Origin: Bradyrhizobium diazoefficiens
Lineage (GTDB): Bacteria > Pseudomonadota > Alphaproteobacteria > Rhizobiales > Xanthobacteraceae
Direction of reading: 5' to 3'
NCBI RefSeq assembly: GCF_016612535.1
Contig: NZ_JAENXS010000002.1
Location: forward strand, 682,001-746,000
Length of the DNA: 64,000 nucleotides
In this document: positions 7,758-16,040 of the stretch, piece after piece
Layout: every line of letters begins with the position of its first letter
How positions within the stretch are numbered: position 1 is the first letter of the stretch
Position numbers and translations under genes: made by a program
The notes under the pieces: model-generated
The model's database searches: none
Told to the model about the DNA's origin: nothing
The model's input: the letters and a program-made list of their open reading frames with translations, nothing else

Positions 7758-9383
7758 GTGGCGCCGGGGGGCGAGACAGTGGGTAGGAAGACTTTCCGCT
7801 TCGTCTCGCTACTTCTGGCGTCGCTGTCGCTCCTCAGCGCACCTCCGCTCGCTGCGGATGAATTCCGCAGCCCCTCGCTCTCGGCCCTGCGCGTCGACTG
7901 GCGCGCAGCGCTCGGCCAGCTCCGCACCGAGATCAATAGTCGGCCTCGGATCGCAGGCGATTTCATTTTCGCGCCGCGCCGTTCGGTGCCGCGCTTCGAT
8001 CCGCGCGCGATGCCGGCACTGGTTCAGCTCAATGCGGTCTCCTCGCAATTCTTCACTGGCATCGCCCGCAGCTCCGTTCCCGTGCTGCTGCCGTTCGATG
8101 CCGCCGCCTATCTCGAGGCGCAGCGCAGTGGCGCGCCGGGCACACCGCTCGCGCTGTCGCGCTACCAGGCCGATTTCGATCCCGTCGACGTGTTCGACGC
8201 CGGCCCCGCCGGCTATAGCGCGGGCTTTTCATTAGAACCCGGCGCCGGCGACGGCATGCCGACCCGCGTCTTCGCGAAACCGGTCGAAATTCAAATCACG
8301 GGATCGGCCCTGGTCTACGACATTGCCGACCCCGCCGGCGGCAAGGGTGAGCCGGTCAAGCCGTTGGCAACAATCTATCCGGATTTGCGCAGGTTCATCC
8401 GCGAAGGCTATGTGCGCTACGCCTTCACGCGCTTCGGTGTCGCCTATGTGGTGTCGATCCAGTGCCTGGACAGCGTCGCAAAACCGCGACGTCTTGCCTG
8501 CAAGGAAGCTTATCCCGTTGCCGAGCGCTTCCTGAAGGCGCTGCACATCGCCGGCGGCCTGCGCACGCGGCCGCTGATGGACGTCGCCTCCGACGTGATC
8601 GATCGTCCCGCCGCGCGTTCGGCGGATTTCAGCTACCGGCCGAGCGGCGACATCATCCCGAACACCGGTTATCGCAGACAGGGCGGCCATCCCGATGCGA
8701 TGGCCTATGCGCAGATCCGCTTTCCGCTCGAACGGGCGCCAGCCTTCGTGCATTCGCAATCCTACGCCAAGCGCGACAAGGACGACGGCCCGACCGCCTA
8801 TCCCTGGCGCGACAATTTCTGCGAGTCACGCAGCTTCGAGGTCTGGCAATGCGGCGGCGGCTATGGCCATCAGGGCGAGGACATTCGCGCCGCCGGCTGC
8901 CCCTCGCCGGCTGACGGCCGCGCGCCCTGCGATCCCAAGCAGCGCAGCGTCGTTGCCGCGCGCGATGCCGTGGTGATCAGAGCCCCCAAGGACCAGGCCG
9001 CGACGCTCGAGGTCAACAGCCGGACCGAGCACATCCGCTTCCGCTACATGCACATGAACCCGGAGGCGATGAACGCCAACGGAGTGCTCAACGGCCGTAT
9101 CGTCACCGAAGGCGAGAAAATTGGCGTGATCTCGAACTATCTCGACCATCCTGCCGGCACGTCGATGCACTTGCATTTCGACGTTCAGCTGTTCACCCGC
9201 GACGGCTGGATCTGGGTCAGCCCCTACGTCACGCTGGTCTCGGCCTATGAGCGTCTGATCCACGCCCGCGGCCGCGAGATCGGCCCGGAGATCGCGGGCA
9301 CCCCGCAGCCGGTCGCACACGCACTGCCCGAAGATGTGATCAAGCCAGATCCGCGCGAGGGATCGAGCAGCGAAGAGAACTGA
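7758..9383 (+). CDS. exported M23-family (LytM) peptidase-like protein
   Basis: 541 residues starting at GTG 7758 with GAGGAA nine bases upstream; an alternative GTG at 7779 is possible. A signal peptide (VSLLLASLSLLSAPPLAA) is followed by a long region without recognised domains, then a C-terminal LytM-like domain from about residue 360. This contains GHQGEDIRA (first zinc ligands) and HLHFDVQLF (HxH ligand motif), plus a lysostaphin-like RFRYMHM. It probably hydrolyses peptidoglycan cross-links in the periplasm. The large N-terminal region is much longer than in simple LytM factors. Confidence 0.82.
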   Translation: MAPGGETVGRKTFRFVSLLLASLSLLSAPPLAADEFRSPSLSALRVDWRAALGQLRTEINSRPRIAGDFIFAPRRSVPRFDPRAMPALVQLNAVSSQFFTGIARSSVPVLLPFDAAAYLEAQRSGAPGTPLALSRYQADFDPVDVFDAGPAGYSAGFSLEPGAGDGMPTRVFAKPVEIQITGSALVYDIADPAGGKGEPVKPLATIYPDLRRFIREGYVRYAFTRFGVAYVVSIQCLDSVAKPRRLACKEAYPVAERFLKALHIAGGLRTRPLMDVASDVIDRPAARSADFSYRPSGDIIPNTGYRRQGGHPDAMAYAQIRFPLERAPAFVHSQSYAKRDKDDGPTAYPWRDNFCESRSFEVWQCGGGYGHQGEDIRAAGCPSPADGRAPCDPKQRSVVAARDAVVIRAPKDQAATLEVNSRTEHIRFRYMHMNPEAMNANGVLNGRIVTEGEKIGVISNYLDHPAGTSMHLHFDVQLFTRDGWIWVSPYVTLVSAYERLIHARGREIGPEIAGTPQPVAHALPEDVIKPDPREGSSSEEN

Positions 9384-9541
9384 CGCGCGGCTCCACGCGA
9401 CCGCCGTGTTTTGATGACGCGCCAATGACAGCGCAGCAGGCTTGGCCGGACCGTCTTCCGGACCCGTTCCGCATGACTTGACCTTCTCTGGCCCCAGAAT
9501 TGCTTGGCTCCCCGCAGCCAAACAGGATGAAGGGGAAGCTC

Positions 9542-10449
9542 ATGCGTTGTCTCACCACGGCGGCCATTCTCGCCGTCGCATTCGCCGTGCCGGTTCATGC
9601 GGAGGAATTAAGCGGCACGCTGAAGAAGATCAAGGACACCGGCGCGATCACCCTCGGGATACGCGACAGTGCCGTACCCTTCAGCTACATCGACGACAAG
9701 CAGAAGATCGTCGGCTACGCCGTCGACATCTGCATGAAGATCGTCGACGAGATCAAGGCCGAGCTCAAGCTGGACAAGCTCGAGGTCAACGAGAACATCG
9801 TCACGTCCTCCACCCGCATTCCGCTGATGGCGAACGGCACCGTGGATCTCGAATGCGGCTCGACGACCAACAACGCCGATCGGCAGAAGCAGGTGTGGTT
9901 CACCAACACGCATTTCCTGACGGCAAGCCGCTTCTTGTCCAAGAAGGCGCTGAAGCTCGACCAAGTCGACGATCTCAAAGGTAAGGCCGTCGTCTCGGTC
10001 TCGGGCACGACCAACATCACCCAGCTCAACAAGGCCAACGCGGCCCGCTCGCTCGGCATCACCGTGATGAATGCCAAGGACGTCCCCGAAGCATTCCTGA
10101 TGGTCGAGACCGACCGCGCGCAGGCCTTCGTCATGGACGACATCCAGCTCGCGGCCATGATTACTTCCTCAAAGGATTCGTCGCTTTACGCGATAGCACC
10201 GGCGCATTTTCCGATCCGGAGCCTTATGGCATCATGCTGCGCAAGGACGGCGCGCCCTTTAAGGCCGTGGTCGATCGGGCAACTGCAAGGCTCTACAAGA
10301 GCCCCGAGATCGAGAAAATCTACAGCAAATGGTTCATGGAGCCGGTGCCGCCGCGCGGCCCCAACTTCCAGGTGCCAATGCCGGCCTCGCTGAAGAGATC
10401 CTTCGAGCATCCGTCGGACAATCCCGATCCCGCGTCCTACGGGGGATGA
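9542..10449 (+). pseudogene. amino-acid ABC transporter substrate-binding protein, frameshifted
   Basis: The first frame (ATG 9542, GGGGAAG just upstream) encodes a signal peptide (TTAAILAVAFAVPVHAEE) and a GltI-like binding protein with GIRDSAVPFSYID, GYAVDIC and a long match through VMDDIQLAAMI. After about 10195 this frame loses sense, while the next frame resumes with FSDPEPYGIMLRKDGAPFK and runs to the stop at 10447. The join is within the CCGGCGCATTTTCC region (about 10199-10212); one base appears missing. The full product would be about 302 residues, a glutamate/aspartate-type periplasmic binding protein. No permease or ATPase gene is adjacent. A sequencing error could equally explain it. 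Confidence 0.75.
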
Positions 10450-10461
10450 CGCAATTCACGA

Positions 10462-10498
10462 TGTAGCCCGGATCTAGCCTCCGCTCACCCGGGCTACA
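10462..10498. repeat. short palindromic repeat (TGTAGCCCGG family)
   Basis: TGTAGCCCGG (10462-10471) and CCGGGCTACA (10489-10498) form a perfect 10-bp inverted repeat with a 17-base spacer. It lies between the binding-protein pseudogene and the convergent cupin gene, where it could serve as a bidirectional terminator. Similar GTAGCCCGG palindromes are numerous in Bradyrhizobium genomes. Confidence 0.7.
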
Positions 10499-10500
10499 AG

Positions 10501-11004
10501 TCACTCCAGATAAGTCGTCAGCTGGGCGCCCTCGTCGGCCACGAACACGGCGATCAGTTCGGCAGGCTCGGTGGTGCTGGCGTTGGCCGAGACCAGATGT
10601 GTCGCACCCGGCGGCTCGAAGAAGGATTGGCCGACGCCGAACGTCTCGACCGGGCCGCCGCCGAGCTGGGAACGGATCTCGCCCTTGGTAATATAGGCCG
10701 TCACCGAGCCGGCATGCCGATGGGGCCGCGAGAATCCGCCCGGACCATAGAACACGCGCACGATGGTCACGCGTCTGCCCGGCACGTTGGGCAATGCGTA
10801 GGAACCGATTGGCTCGACCTTATCGAGCGGCGAGCTCTCCGCGGCCGTGGCGCAGAGCGGGGCGAGTGCGCCTGATACGGTGTCCATCATCACCGGCAGC
10901 ACCTTGCCGATCGCGAGCGCGCAGGCAAGCCCGCCGGCAACAGCCAGCGCCATTGAGCGCACCGGCATCTGGCGCTGCGTGGTGGCCAAACTGATGCCAA
11001 TCAT
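10501..11004 (-). CDS. membrane-anchored or exported cupin-domain protein
   Basis: 167 residues. The N-terminus has a hydrophobic segment (SMALAVAGGLACALAIGKVLPVMM) that is a signal peptide or anchor. The rest is a single cupin with PHRHAGSVTAYITKGE (first motif, His/Glu metal ligands) and PGATHLVSAN (second motif). The substrate is unknown. AGGGGAGG-type sequence precedes the ATG. It follows the AhpD-like gene by 21 bases, so the two form an operon probably controlled by the divergent MarR regulator. Confidence 0.75.
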   Translation of the reverse strand: MIGISLATTQRQMPVRSMALAVAGGLACALAIGKVLPVMMDTVSGALAPLCATAAESSPLDKVEPIGSYALPNVPGRRVTIVRVFYGPGGFSRPHRHAGSVTAYITKGEIRSQLGGGPVETFGVGQSFFEPPGATHLVSANASTTEPAELIAVFVADEGAQLTTYLE

Positions 11005-11025
11005 GACAACCTCCCCTCGTCAAAA

Positions 11026-11505
11026 TCAGGATGCCGCGGCATTCGCCGCGACCGGCCGCTTCGCCGGCGTCCAGCGAAAGGCAGCGCCAAATCGGTTCCA
11101 GACGTTGATCGAAGCAATTGCCGACGTCAGGTACATCAGCTCGGTCTCGGAGAATTCGCGCTGCACCTCGTCATAGACTTCGTCGCCGAAGCCGTCGGGC
11201 AGCAGGGTCAGTGCCTCGGCCCAGGCCAGCGCTGCACGCTCGCGCGCCGAGTAGATCGGCGCTTCGCGCCAGACCGCGACCAGATGGAGCTTGTCCGCGG
11301 GCACGCCGAGCCGCTCCGAGAGAAGAACGTGATGCTGAACACAGAAGGCGCAGCCGTTGATCTGCGAGGCTCGCAGCTTGACCAGCTCGAGCAGCTGCTT
11401 GTCGAGGCTGGCCTTGGCCGCGACCTGGCCGAGCGCCAGAACCAGATCATACGCGTCCGGCGCAATCTTCTTGAAATCCTCGTATTCACTACGGGCGTGT
11501 GACAT
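11026..11505 (-). CDS. carboxymuconolactone decarboxylase / AhpD-like protein
   Basis: 159 residues. The AhpD-type motif CAFCVQHH (CxxCxxH with adjacent His) is complete and preceded by ELVKLRASQINGC. Such proteins reduce peroxides or act as disulfide partners; the pair of cysteines favours a redox role over true decarboxylation. GAGGTGAGC lies before the ATG. It is first in the operon with the cupin, divergent from the MarR gene across a 57-base region carrying two palindromic operators. Confidence 0.85.
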   Translation of the reverse strand: MSHARSEYEDFKKIAPDAYDLVLALGQVAAKASLDKQLLELVKLRASQINGCAFCVQHHVLLSERLGVPADKLHLVAVWREAPIYSARERAALAWAEALTLLPDGFGDEVYDEVQREFSETELMYLTSAIASINVWNRFGAAFRWTPAKRPVAANAAAS

Positions 11506-11525
11506 TGCCGCTCACCTCGTGCTAT

Positions 11526-11560
11526 TATAAGGGTGCTTATATATTATAAGAGCACTTATA
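11526..11560. promoter_or_regulatory. twin palindromic operators of the MarR/AhpD divergent promoter
   Basis: Two 16-base sites with identical arms: TATAAGGGTGCTTATA (11526-11541) and TATAAGAGCACTTATA (11545-11560), both TATAAG-N4-CTTATA. Their centres are 19 bp apart, nearly two helical turns. They fill the intergenic region and abut the MarR start (11563), so binding there would repress both directions. Confidence 0.75.
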
Positions 11561-11562
11561 CT

Positions 11563-12084
11563 ATGCGCAAGTCGGCCAACGTCACGAAATCGAAACCGCG
11601 GCAGAAGGTGTCGAGGGAGGAGGCTACGGTACACCTGCCCTCCCCCGGTGAAGGCAAGCGCGGTGAGCAAGGCTACCTCGGCTATCTCCTGCGCCAGGCC
11701 CACGCCGCGGTCCGGCTGAAAATGGAACGCACGCTGGCCGATCTCGGCGTGACCTCGCCGCAATTCGCCGTGCTCACCATGCTGAACGCCTATCCGGGCC
11801 TGTCCGGTGCCGATGTCGCCCGCCTCACCTTCCTGACACCGCAAACCGTCGGCGTGATCATCCGCAACCTCGAACGCGACGGCGCAATTGTGATGACGCC
11901 GCATCCCGTTCACGGTCGCATCCAGCAATGGACGCTGACGCCGCGCGGGGCAAAGCTGCTGAAAGCTTGCAGGGAACGCGTGATTGAATTGGAGAAGAGA
12001 CTGGCCGGAGGCCTTGATGCCAAGGCGGAAACAACCATTCGCCGCTGGCTCGCCAACGTCGCGACGGAGTTGCAGGAGGACTAG
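11563..12084 (+). CDS. MarR-family transcriptional regulator
   Basis: 173 residues from the ATG at 11563; an in-frame GTG at 11533 would lie inside the operators. A basic N-terminal tail is followed by the winged-helix core: LGVTSPQFAVLTMLNAYPGLSGADVARLTFLTPQTVGVIIRNLERDG, then the wing with HGRIQQWTLTPRG. The only cysteine is in the C-terminal helices (LLKACRER), so the N-terminal sensing cysteine of OhrR is absent; ligand binding is more likely than peroxide sensing. It is probably autoregulatory through the twin operators and controls the AhpD-like/cupin operon. Confidence 0.85.
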   Translation: MRKSANVTKSKPRQKVSREEATVHLPSPGEGKRGEQGYLGYLLRQAHAAVRLKMERTLADLGVTSPQFAVLTMLNAYPGLSGADVARLTFLTPQTVGVIIRNLERDGAIVMTPHPVHGRIQQWTLTPRGAKLLKACRERVIELEKRLAGGLDAKAETTIRRWLANVATELQED

Positions 12085-12102
12085 GCGAGCCTAGTCGCCG
12101 CC

Positions 12103-12285
12103 TCATCCGTCACTCCCGTCACCGCCACCATCGCACCCTCCGAAATCAGCGAAATCGCCGCCTGCGGCGCCGTCACCATGAATGCCGCGGCCAAAGTTCT
12201 CGGCAAGGATCATCAGGACCACGACCGATAGCCCCGCGCCGAAGGGCCAGGGATTGGCTCGGATGATGTCGAACAGCTCGCGCAT
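12103..12285 (-). CDS. small single-pass membrane protein with Gly/Asp-rich tail
   Basis: 60 residues from the ATG at 12283-12285; an upstream TTG at 12312 would add nine residues. An amphipathic start (MRELFDIIRANPW) leads into one membrane helix (FGAGLSVVVLMILA), then a tail of almost only Gly, Asp, Ala and Phe with one Cys (FGGCDGGGDGSDG). The tail pattern recurs in small alphaproteobacterial membrane proteins without known function. Its stop faces the marR stop about 19 bases away. Confidence 0.5.
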   Translation of the reverse strand: MRELFDIIRANPWPFGAGLSVVVLMILAENFGRGIHGDGAAGGDFADFGGCDGGGDGSDG

Positions 12286-12356
12286 GCCCACATTCTGCCC
12301 AGACAGAAGCAAAGCGATGCGCTCAAAAACGGGAGTATTCGTCCTGGCGCAGCAAC

Positions 12357-12608
12357 CTACTTGCCCTTCAACACTTTTTTGACTTCGCCGTCGGGCCAGA
12401 TCTCGCCTGCCGCGATCACGCGGACGCGACTTTGGTCCGTACCATTGATCAGGACGTGCGAACTCATCCGGTCGCCGCTCGGCTCCGGATGCAAATCAGT
12501 TTCAGGTTTCCAGCTCAGCGTCGCGGCGAGGTCGCCGGGGAAAATCCGCCAGCACGATCCATCATCGAGTTCGACGACATGGCTTTCCGCATGCGCGCGT
12601 ATCTTCAT
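12357..12608 (-). CDS. small hypothetical protein
   Basis: 83 residues, ATG at 12606-12608 with GGGGTGGA immediately upstream. No signal peptide or membrane segment. The protein reads as a compact beta-rich domain (HVVELDDGSCWRIFPGD near the start, VRVIAAGEIWPDGEVKKVLKGK at the end). I recognise no family. It precedes the 12103 gene on the same strand by about 70 bases. Confidence 0.5.
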   Translation of the reverse strand: MKIRAHAESHVVELDDGSCWRIFPGDLAATLSWKPETDLHPEPSGDRMSSHVLINGTDQSRVRVIAAGEIWPDGEVKKVLKGK

Positions 12609-12638
12609 TCCACCCCGAAAGCTCGTTGAAGAAGACGG

Positions 12639-12659
12639 GCCCCGGCGATCCGCCGGGGC
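12639..12659 (-). terminator. terminator hairpin of the small periplasmic gene
   Basis: GCCCCGGCG and CGCCGGGGC pair perfectly (9 bp, three-base loop), followed on the minus strand by a pyrimidine-rich TCTTCTTC stretch. It lies 10 bases past the stop of the 12669-12917 gene. Confidence 0.6.
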
Positions 12660-12668
12660 TCCGCTCCG

Positions 12669-12917
12669 TCAATCGTTGTCGTGATGAATCACGGTCTTGC
12701 TGCGATTGCCGAATTCATCTTCCTTCTTGATCACCGTCTTGCGGTCAGCAGGCTCGCGCTCCTTGATGACCGTGGTGCGGTTACGATCGCGGTATTCGGG
12801 GGCCTGGCCGACCGTCACCCCGGCTCCAACCGGACCGACGTGAACACCGACTTCATCCGCGAACGCAGGGGCTGCGATCGCAGTGACCATGGCGGCGGCA
12901 AACAGATACTTCCTCAT
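12669..12917 (-). CDS. small periplasmic hypothetical protein
   Basis: 82 residues from the ATG at 12915-12917, with a strong GAGGAGGA eight bases upstream; the longer frame extending to 13247 is a shadow of the divergent gene. Signal peptide MRKYLFAAAMVTAIAAPAFA, then a mature chain with VGVHVGPVGAGVTVGQ and a highly charged C-terminus rich in Arg, Lys, Glu and Asp with repeated TVI-K/H motifs, ending HHDND. Function unknown; secreted proteins of this pattern are common in Bradyrhizobium. Confidence 0.65.
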   Translation of the reverse strand: MRKYLFAAAMVTAIAAPAFADEVGVHVGPVGAGVTVGQAPEYRDRNRTTVIKEREPADRKTVIKKEDEFGNRSKTVIHHDND

Positions 12918-13051
12918 TGTGTCCTCCTCGATTGTATCGGGAGAGAATGCCTGGGTGCGACACTTTGTTCCGGGGAACGAGACGTCCAAGCCTGTTCCCC
13001 TTGTTCCAGGGACCGACTCACAGGAGCCATGTTTCCCGCTACAATGCACGC

Positions 13052-14281
13052 ATGAAACAAGCTGATTCCTCGGCCTATTGCACCCGCCGCGCCCTCCTCC
13101 GGTCCACGCTCGGCGCAGCCGCCCTGCTGACGCTGCCAGCGCCCGTACTCGCCTCACCTCCCGGCTTCGATGAATGGCGCGAGGGTTTTCGCGCGCGTGC
13201 AATGGCCAAGGGCATCTCGGCCGCGACCTGGCAGCGCGCGATGACACGTGTCGAGCCCGACATGAGCGTGTTCAAGCAGATGCGCAACCAGCCCGAATTC
13301 CACGAGCAGGTCTGGCAATACATCAACCGCCGCGTCTCCGACTGGCGCATCATCAACGGCAAGATCGCGCTGAAGAACAACGAGGCGCTGTTCGCACGCA
13401 TCGAGCGCGATTTCGGCGTCGAGCGCGGCACGCTGCTGGCTTTGTGGGGCGTGGAGTCCGCTTACGGTGATCCGCTGGTGCAGCAGAACCACATGACGCC
13501 GGTGTTTCCCTCGCTGGCCGCACTCGCCTGGAACGAGCCACGGCGCAAAGCCTATTGGGAGGCCGAGCTTATTAACGCCCTGCGGATCGTGGATAAGGGC
13601 TGGAGCACGCCGGAACAGATGAAGGGATCGTGGGCCGGCGCGATGGGGCATTCGCAATGGATGCCGGAGGTCTGGCTCAATGTCGGCATCGACTATGACG
13701 GCGACGGCAAGGTCTCGCCGTTCGGCAAGCCCGACGACGCGCTGGGCTCGACCGCAAAATATCTCGTCAATCGCGGCAAATGGCACCGCGGCGAGCATTG
13801 GGGCTACGAGGTGCGCACGTCCGGCGAGATGAGCGGTAGCCGGACCTATGCGGCGTGGCAGGCGGCCGGCGTCACCCGCGCCGACGGCCAGCCCTTTCCG
13901 CAACCGAACGCCTCCGCGCAAATGTGGACGCCCGTCACGGGCGGACCGACATTCCTGCTCGGACCGAATTTCAATGCCGTGAAGAGCTACAATCCTTCGA
14001 TGAACTATGCACTCGCGATCTGTCATCTCGGCGACCGCTGCTTAGGCGCCCCACCCTTCATTCAGCCCTTCCCCGGCTCCGAGCGCGTGCTGACGCTCGC
14101 CGAGGTGCAGGAGATGCAGACGCGCCTGACGAAAGCCGGTTTCGACACCGGCGGCACCGATGGCCGCGTCGGCAACGACACGATGAAGGCCATCAAGGAT
14201 TTTCAGCAGCGCGCCGGGATCACCCCCGCCGATGGTTATGGCGGCCTGAAGGTGCTGGCAAAACTGCGGCAGGGATCGTAG
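13052..14281 (+). CDS. lytic murein transglycosylase, MltB type, with peptidoglycan-binding domain
   Basis: 409 residues from the ATG at 13052; the in-frame extension to 12917 is non-coding. The signal peptide begins TRRALLRSTLGAAALL, which resembles a twin-arginine signal. The SLT domain (family 3, MltB) carries the catalytic glutamate in WGVESAYGD, plus SWAGAMGHSQWMPEVW and DYDGDGK typical of MltB. A C-terminal peptidoglycan-binding domain (LTLAEVQEMQTRLTKAGFDTGGTDGRVG) follows from about residue 345. It cleaves glycan strands, forming anhydromuramic acid, in the periplasm. Confidence 0.9.
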   Translation: MKQADSSAYCTRRALLRSTLGAAALLTLPAPVLASPPGFDEWREGFRARAMAKGISAATWQRAMTRVEPDMSVFKQMRNQPEFHEQVWQYINRRVSDWRIINGKIALKNNEALFARIERDFGVERGTLLALWGVESAYGDPLVQQNHMTPVFPSLAALAWNEPRRKAYWEAELINALRIVDKGWSTPEQMKGSWAGAMGHSQWMPEVWLNVGIDYDGDGKVSPFGKPDDALGSTAKYLVNRGKWHRGEHWGYEVRTSGEMSGSRTYAAWQAAGVTRADGQPFPQPNASAQMWTPVTGGPTFLLGPNFNAVKSYNPSMNYALAICHLGDRCLGAPPFIQPFPGSERVLTLAEVQEMQTRLTKAGFDTGGTDGRVGNDTMKAIKDFQQRAGITPADGYGGLKVLAKLRQGS

Positions 14282-14287
14282 ACGGCC

Positions 14288-15085
14288 TCAGTGCCGGTAC
14301 TGCGGCTCTTCCGCATCGAGCTGACGGCGGATCGCGGCGAGATGCAATCGCGCGGACTCGGAATCGCCTTCGCGCATCTGCCTGTAGGTTTCGGCCGCAA
14401 TCGCAGGATCGACTGGCAGCACCTTGCGTCCCGTCGACATCGCCAGCGCCTGCACTTCCGCGGCGCGTTCGAGGTAGTAGAGATCGTCCCAGGCGTCTGC
14501 AATCGTCGGGGCCAGCACCATCACGCCGTGATGCTTCATGAAGACGATGTCGGCATTGCCCACGGCCGACGCAATGCGTGCGCCTTCGCGGTTGTCGAGC
14601 GCGAGGCCGTTGTAGTCGCGGTCGATGGCCGTGCGGCCGTAGAATTTCAGCGCGGTCTGGCCGGCCCAGATCAGGGGATCCCCTTCGGTCATCGACAATG
14701 CCGTGGCATAGGGCATGTGGGTGTGGAACGCGACCTTCGCGCGCGGCAGGCGCTTGTGCATCTCAGCATGAATGTAGAACGCGGTCGCCTCGGGTTCGCC
14801 GTCGCCGTCGAGCACGTGACCGTGAAAATCGCAGATCAGCAACTTTGACGCGCTCAGCTCGCGGAAGGCGTAACCGTAAGGGTTGACCAGGAAGAGGTCG
14901 TCATGGCCGGGCACGACGGCCGAGAAGTGGTTGCAAATACCCTCCTCAAAGCCATTGCGCGCCGCCATGCGGAAGCAGGCGGCGAGATCCTCGCGCGCGG
15001 TGCGGATCGCATCGGTGGCGAGGTCCGGCCGGTTCGAGCGGACCGGCGCAGGTGTGGACGAGGCAGCGTGAAGGCCGTGTGCCAT
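14288..15085 (-). CDS. class II aldolase/adducin family protein
   Basis: 265 residues from the ATG at 15083-15085; upstream frame is non-coding. The fold is recognisable from ICNHFSAVVPG, FLVNPYGYAF and zinc-ligand motifs AFHTHMPYATAL and FMKHHGVMVLAP. Members cleave or epimerise sugar phosphates, but this short subgroup includes many proteins of unknown substrate. It stands downstream of the SDR gene on the same strand (about 100 bases), which may indicate shared use, but no pathway is evident. Confidence 0.8.
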   Translation of the reverse strand: MAHGLHAASSTPAPVRSNRPDLATDAIRTAREDLAACFRMAARNGFEEGICNHFSAVVPGHDDLFLVNPYGYAFRELSASKLLICDFHGHVLDGDGEPEATAFYIHAEMHKRLPRAKVAFHTHMPYATALSMTEGDPLIWAGQTALKFYGRTAIDRDYNGLALDNREGARIASAVGNADIVFMKHHGVMVLAPTIADAWDDLYYLERAAEVQALAMSTGRKVLPVDPAIAAETYRQMREGDSESARLHLAAIRRQLDAEEPQYRH

Positions 15086-15182
15086 AGCGAAGGAAAACCT
15101 CTTTCGGTCGGGATCTGCGCGCGTTGTATAGGGCGGAGGCCTGCGCGTCAGCCCCTGCGGCCGCCACTCTGCCCTGCACGTC

Positions 15183-15992
15183 TCACGCCCGCCGCGCCAC
15201 CCCGCCGGCATTCATGCCGCCGTCGATGACGAGCTCGCTGCCGGTAACGTAGCGCGAAGCATCTGAGGCCAGATACAGCACGCCGGAGGCGATTTCCGCA
15301 GCCTGGCCTGCGCGGCCGAGCGGCGTTGCGATCTTGGCCCGCTCCTCCGGGTCGATCGGCGCATTCTGGCCTGCGCCGGTCGCACCCGTCGGGATCTTGC
15401 CCCAGATCGGCGTGTCGATGATGCCGGGATGGACCGAATTGACTCGGATGCCGTCGCCGGCCGCCGCGCACTCCATCGCGATCGATTTCGCGAACAGCCG
15501 CACGCCGCCCTTGGTGGCCGAATAGGCCGACAGGCCGGGTGCGCCGCGCAGGCCCGCCAGCGACGACATCATGACGATCGAGCCGCCGCCGTGCTTGCGC
15601 ATGAGCGGCAGGCAATGCTTGACCGAAAGAAACACGCCCTCGAGGTTGATCGCATTCTGCTTGCGCCAGTCAGAGAGCGTCATGTCGACGATGGAAGGTA
15701 CGGTAATGCCGATGCCGGCATTGGAGACCATGATGTCGAGCCGGCCGTAGCGCTTCGCGATCTCGGCTGTGATCTCGAGCCAGCGTTCCTCGCGGGTGAC
15801 GTCCTGCTCAAGAAAGATCGCCTTGCCGCCGGCCCTGGTGATGCGCTTGACGAGCTCCGGGCCGCGCAGCTCGTCGATGTCGGTGGCGATGACTGTCGCG
15901 CCTTCGCGTGCGAACAGCTCGACGATCGCCTCGCCAATGCCGGACGCGCCGCCCGTCACCAGTGCGACCTTGCCCTCAACCTGCCCTGCCAT
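15183..15992 (-). CDS. SDR-family NAD(P)-dependent oxidoreductase
   Basis: 269 residues. The ATG at 15990-15992 has GGGAG upstream; a GTG two codons earlier is possible. Rossmann motif TGGASGIG, Asp at the end of beta-2 (ATDID) favouring NAD over NADP, SNAG, catalytic SS...YSATK and HPGIIDTPIW. It is a classical SDR that oxidises or reduces an alcohol/carbonyl; the substrate cannot be inferred. It is followed on the same strand by the aldolase-family gene. Confidence 0.88.
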   Translation of the reverse strand: MAGQVEGKVALVTGGASGIGEAIVELFAREGATVIATDIDELRGPELVKRITRAGGKAIFLEQDVTREERWLEITAEIAKRYGRLDIMVSNAGIGITVPSIVDMTLSDWRKQNAINLEGVFLSVKHCLPLMRKHGGGSIVMMSSLAGLRGAPGLSAYSATKGGVRLFAKSIAMECAAAGDGIRVNSVHPGIIDTPIWGKIPTGATGAGQNAPIDPEERAKIATPLGRAGQAAEIASGVLYLASDASRYVTGSELVIDGGMNAGGVARRA

Positions 15993-16040
15993 GTTCACTC
16001 CCGTTCTTTTTTGTTGTTTGAGGTTTGCTGTTTGACGCCG

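Noticed and set aside
12974..12998. GGAAC...CGTT on the minus strand resembling a general-stress (EcfG) promoter upstream of the small periplasmic gene
   Set aside because: The spacer is 14 bases, shorter than the 16-17 usual for that sigma factor; the local GGGGAAC/GTTCCCC symmetry may be incidental.
12669..13247. Long minus-strand frame through the start of the transglycosylase gene
   Set aside because: Only the last 82 codons look like a real protein (signal peptide and ribosome binding site at 12917); the rest overlaps another gene's start.
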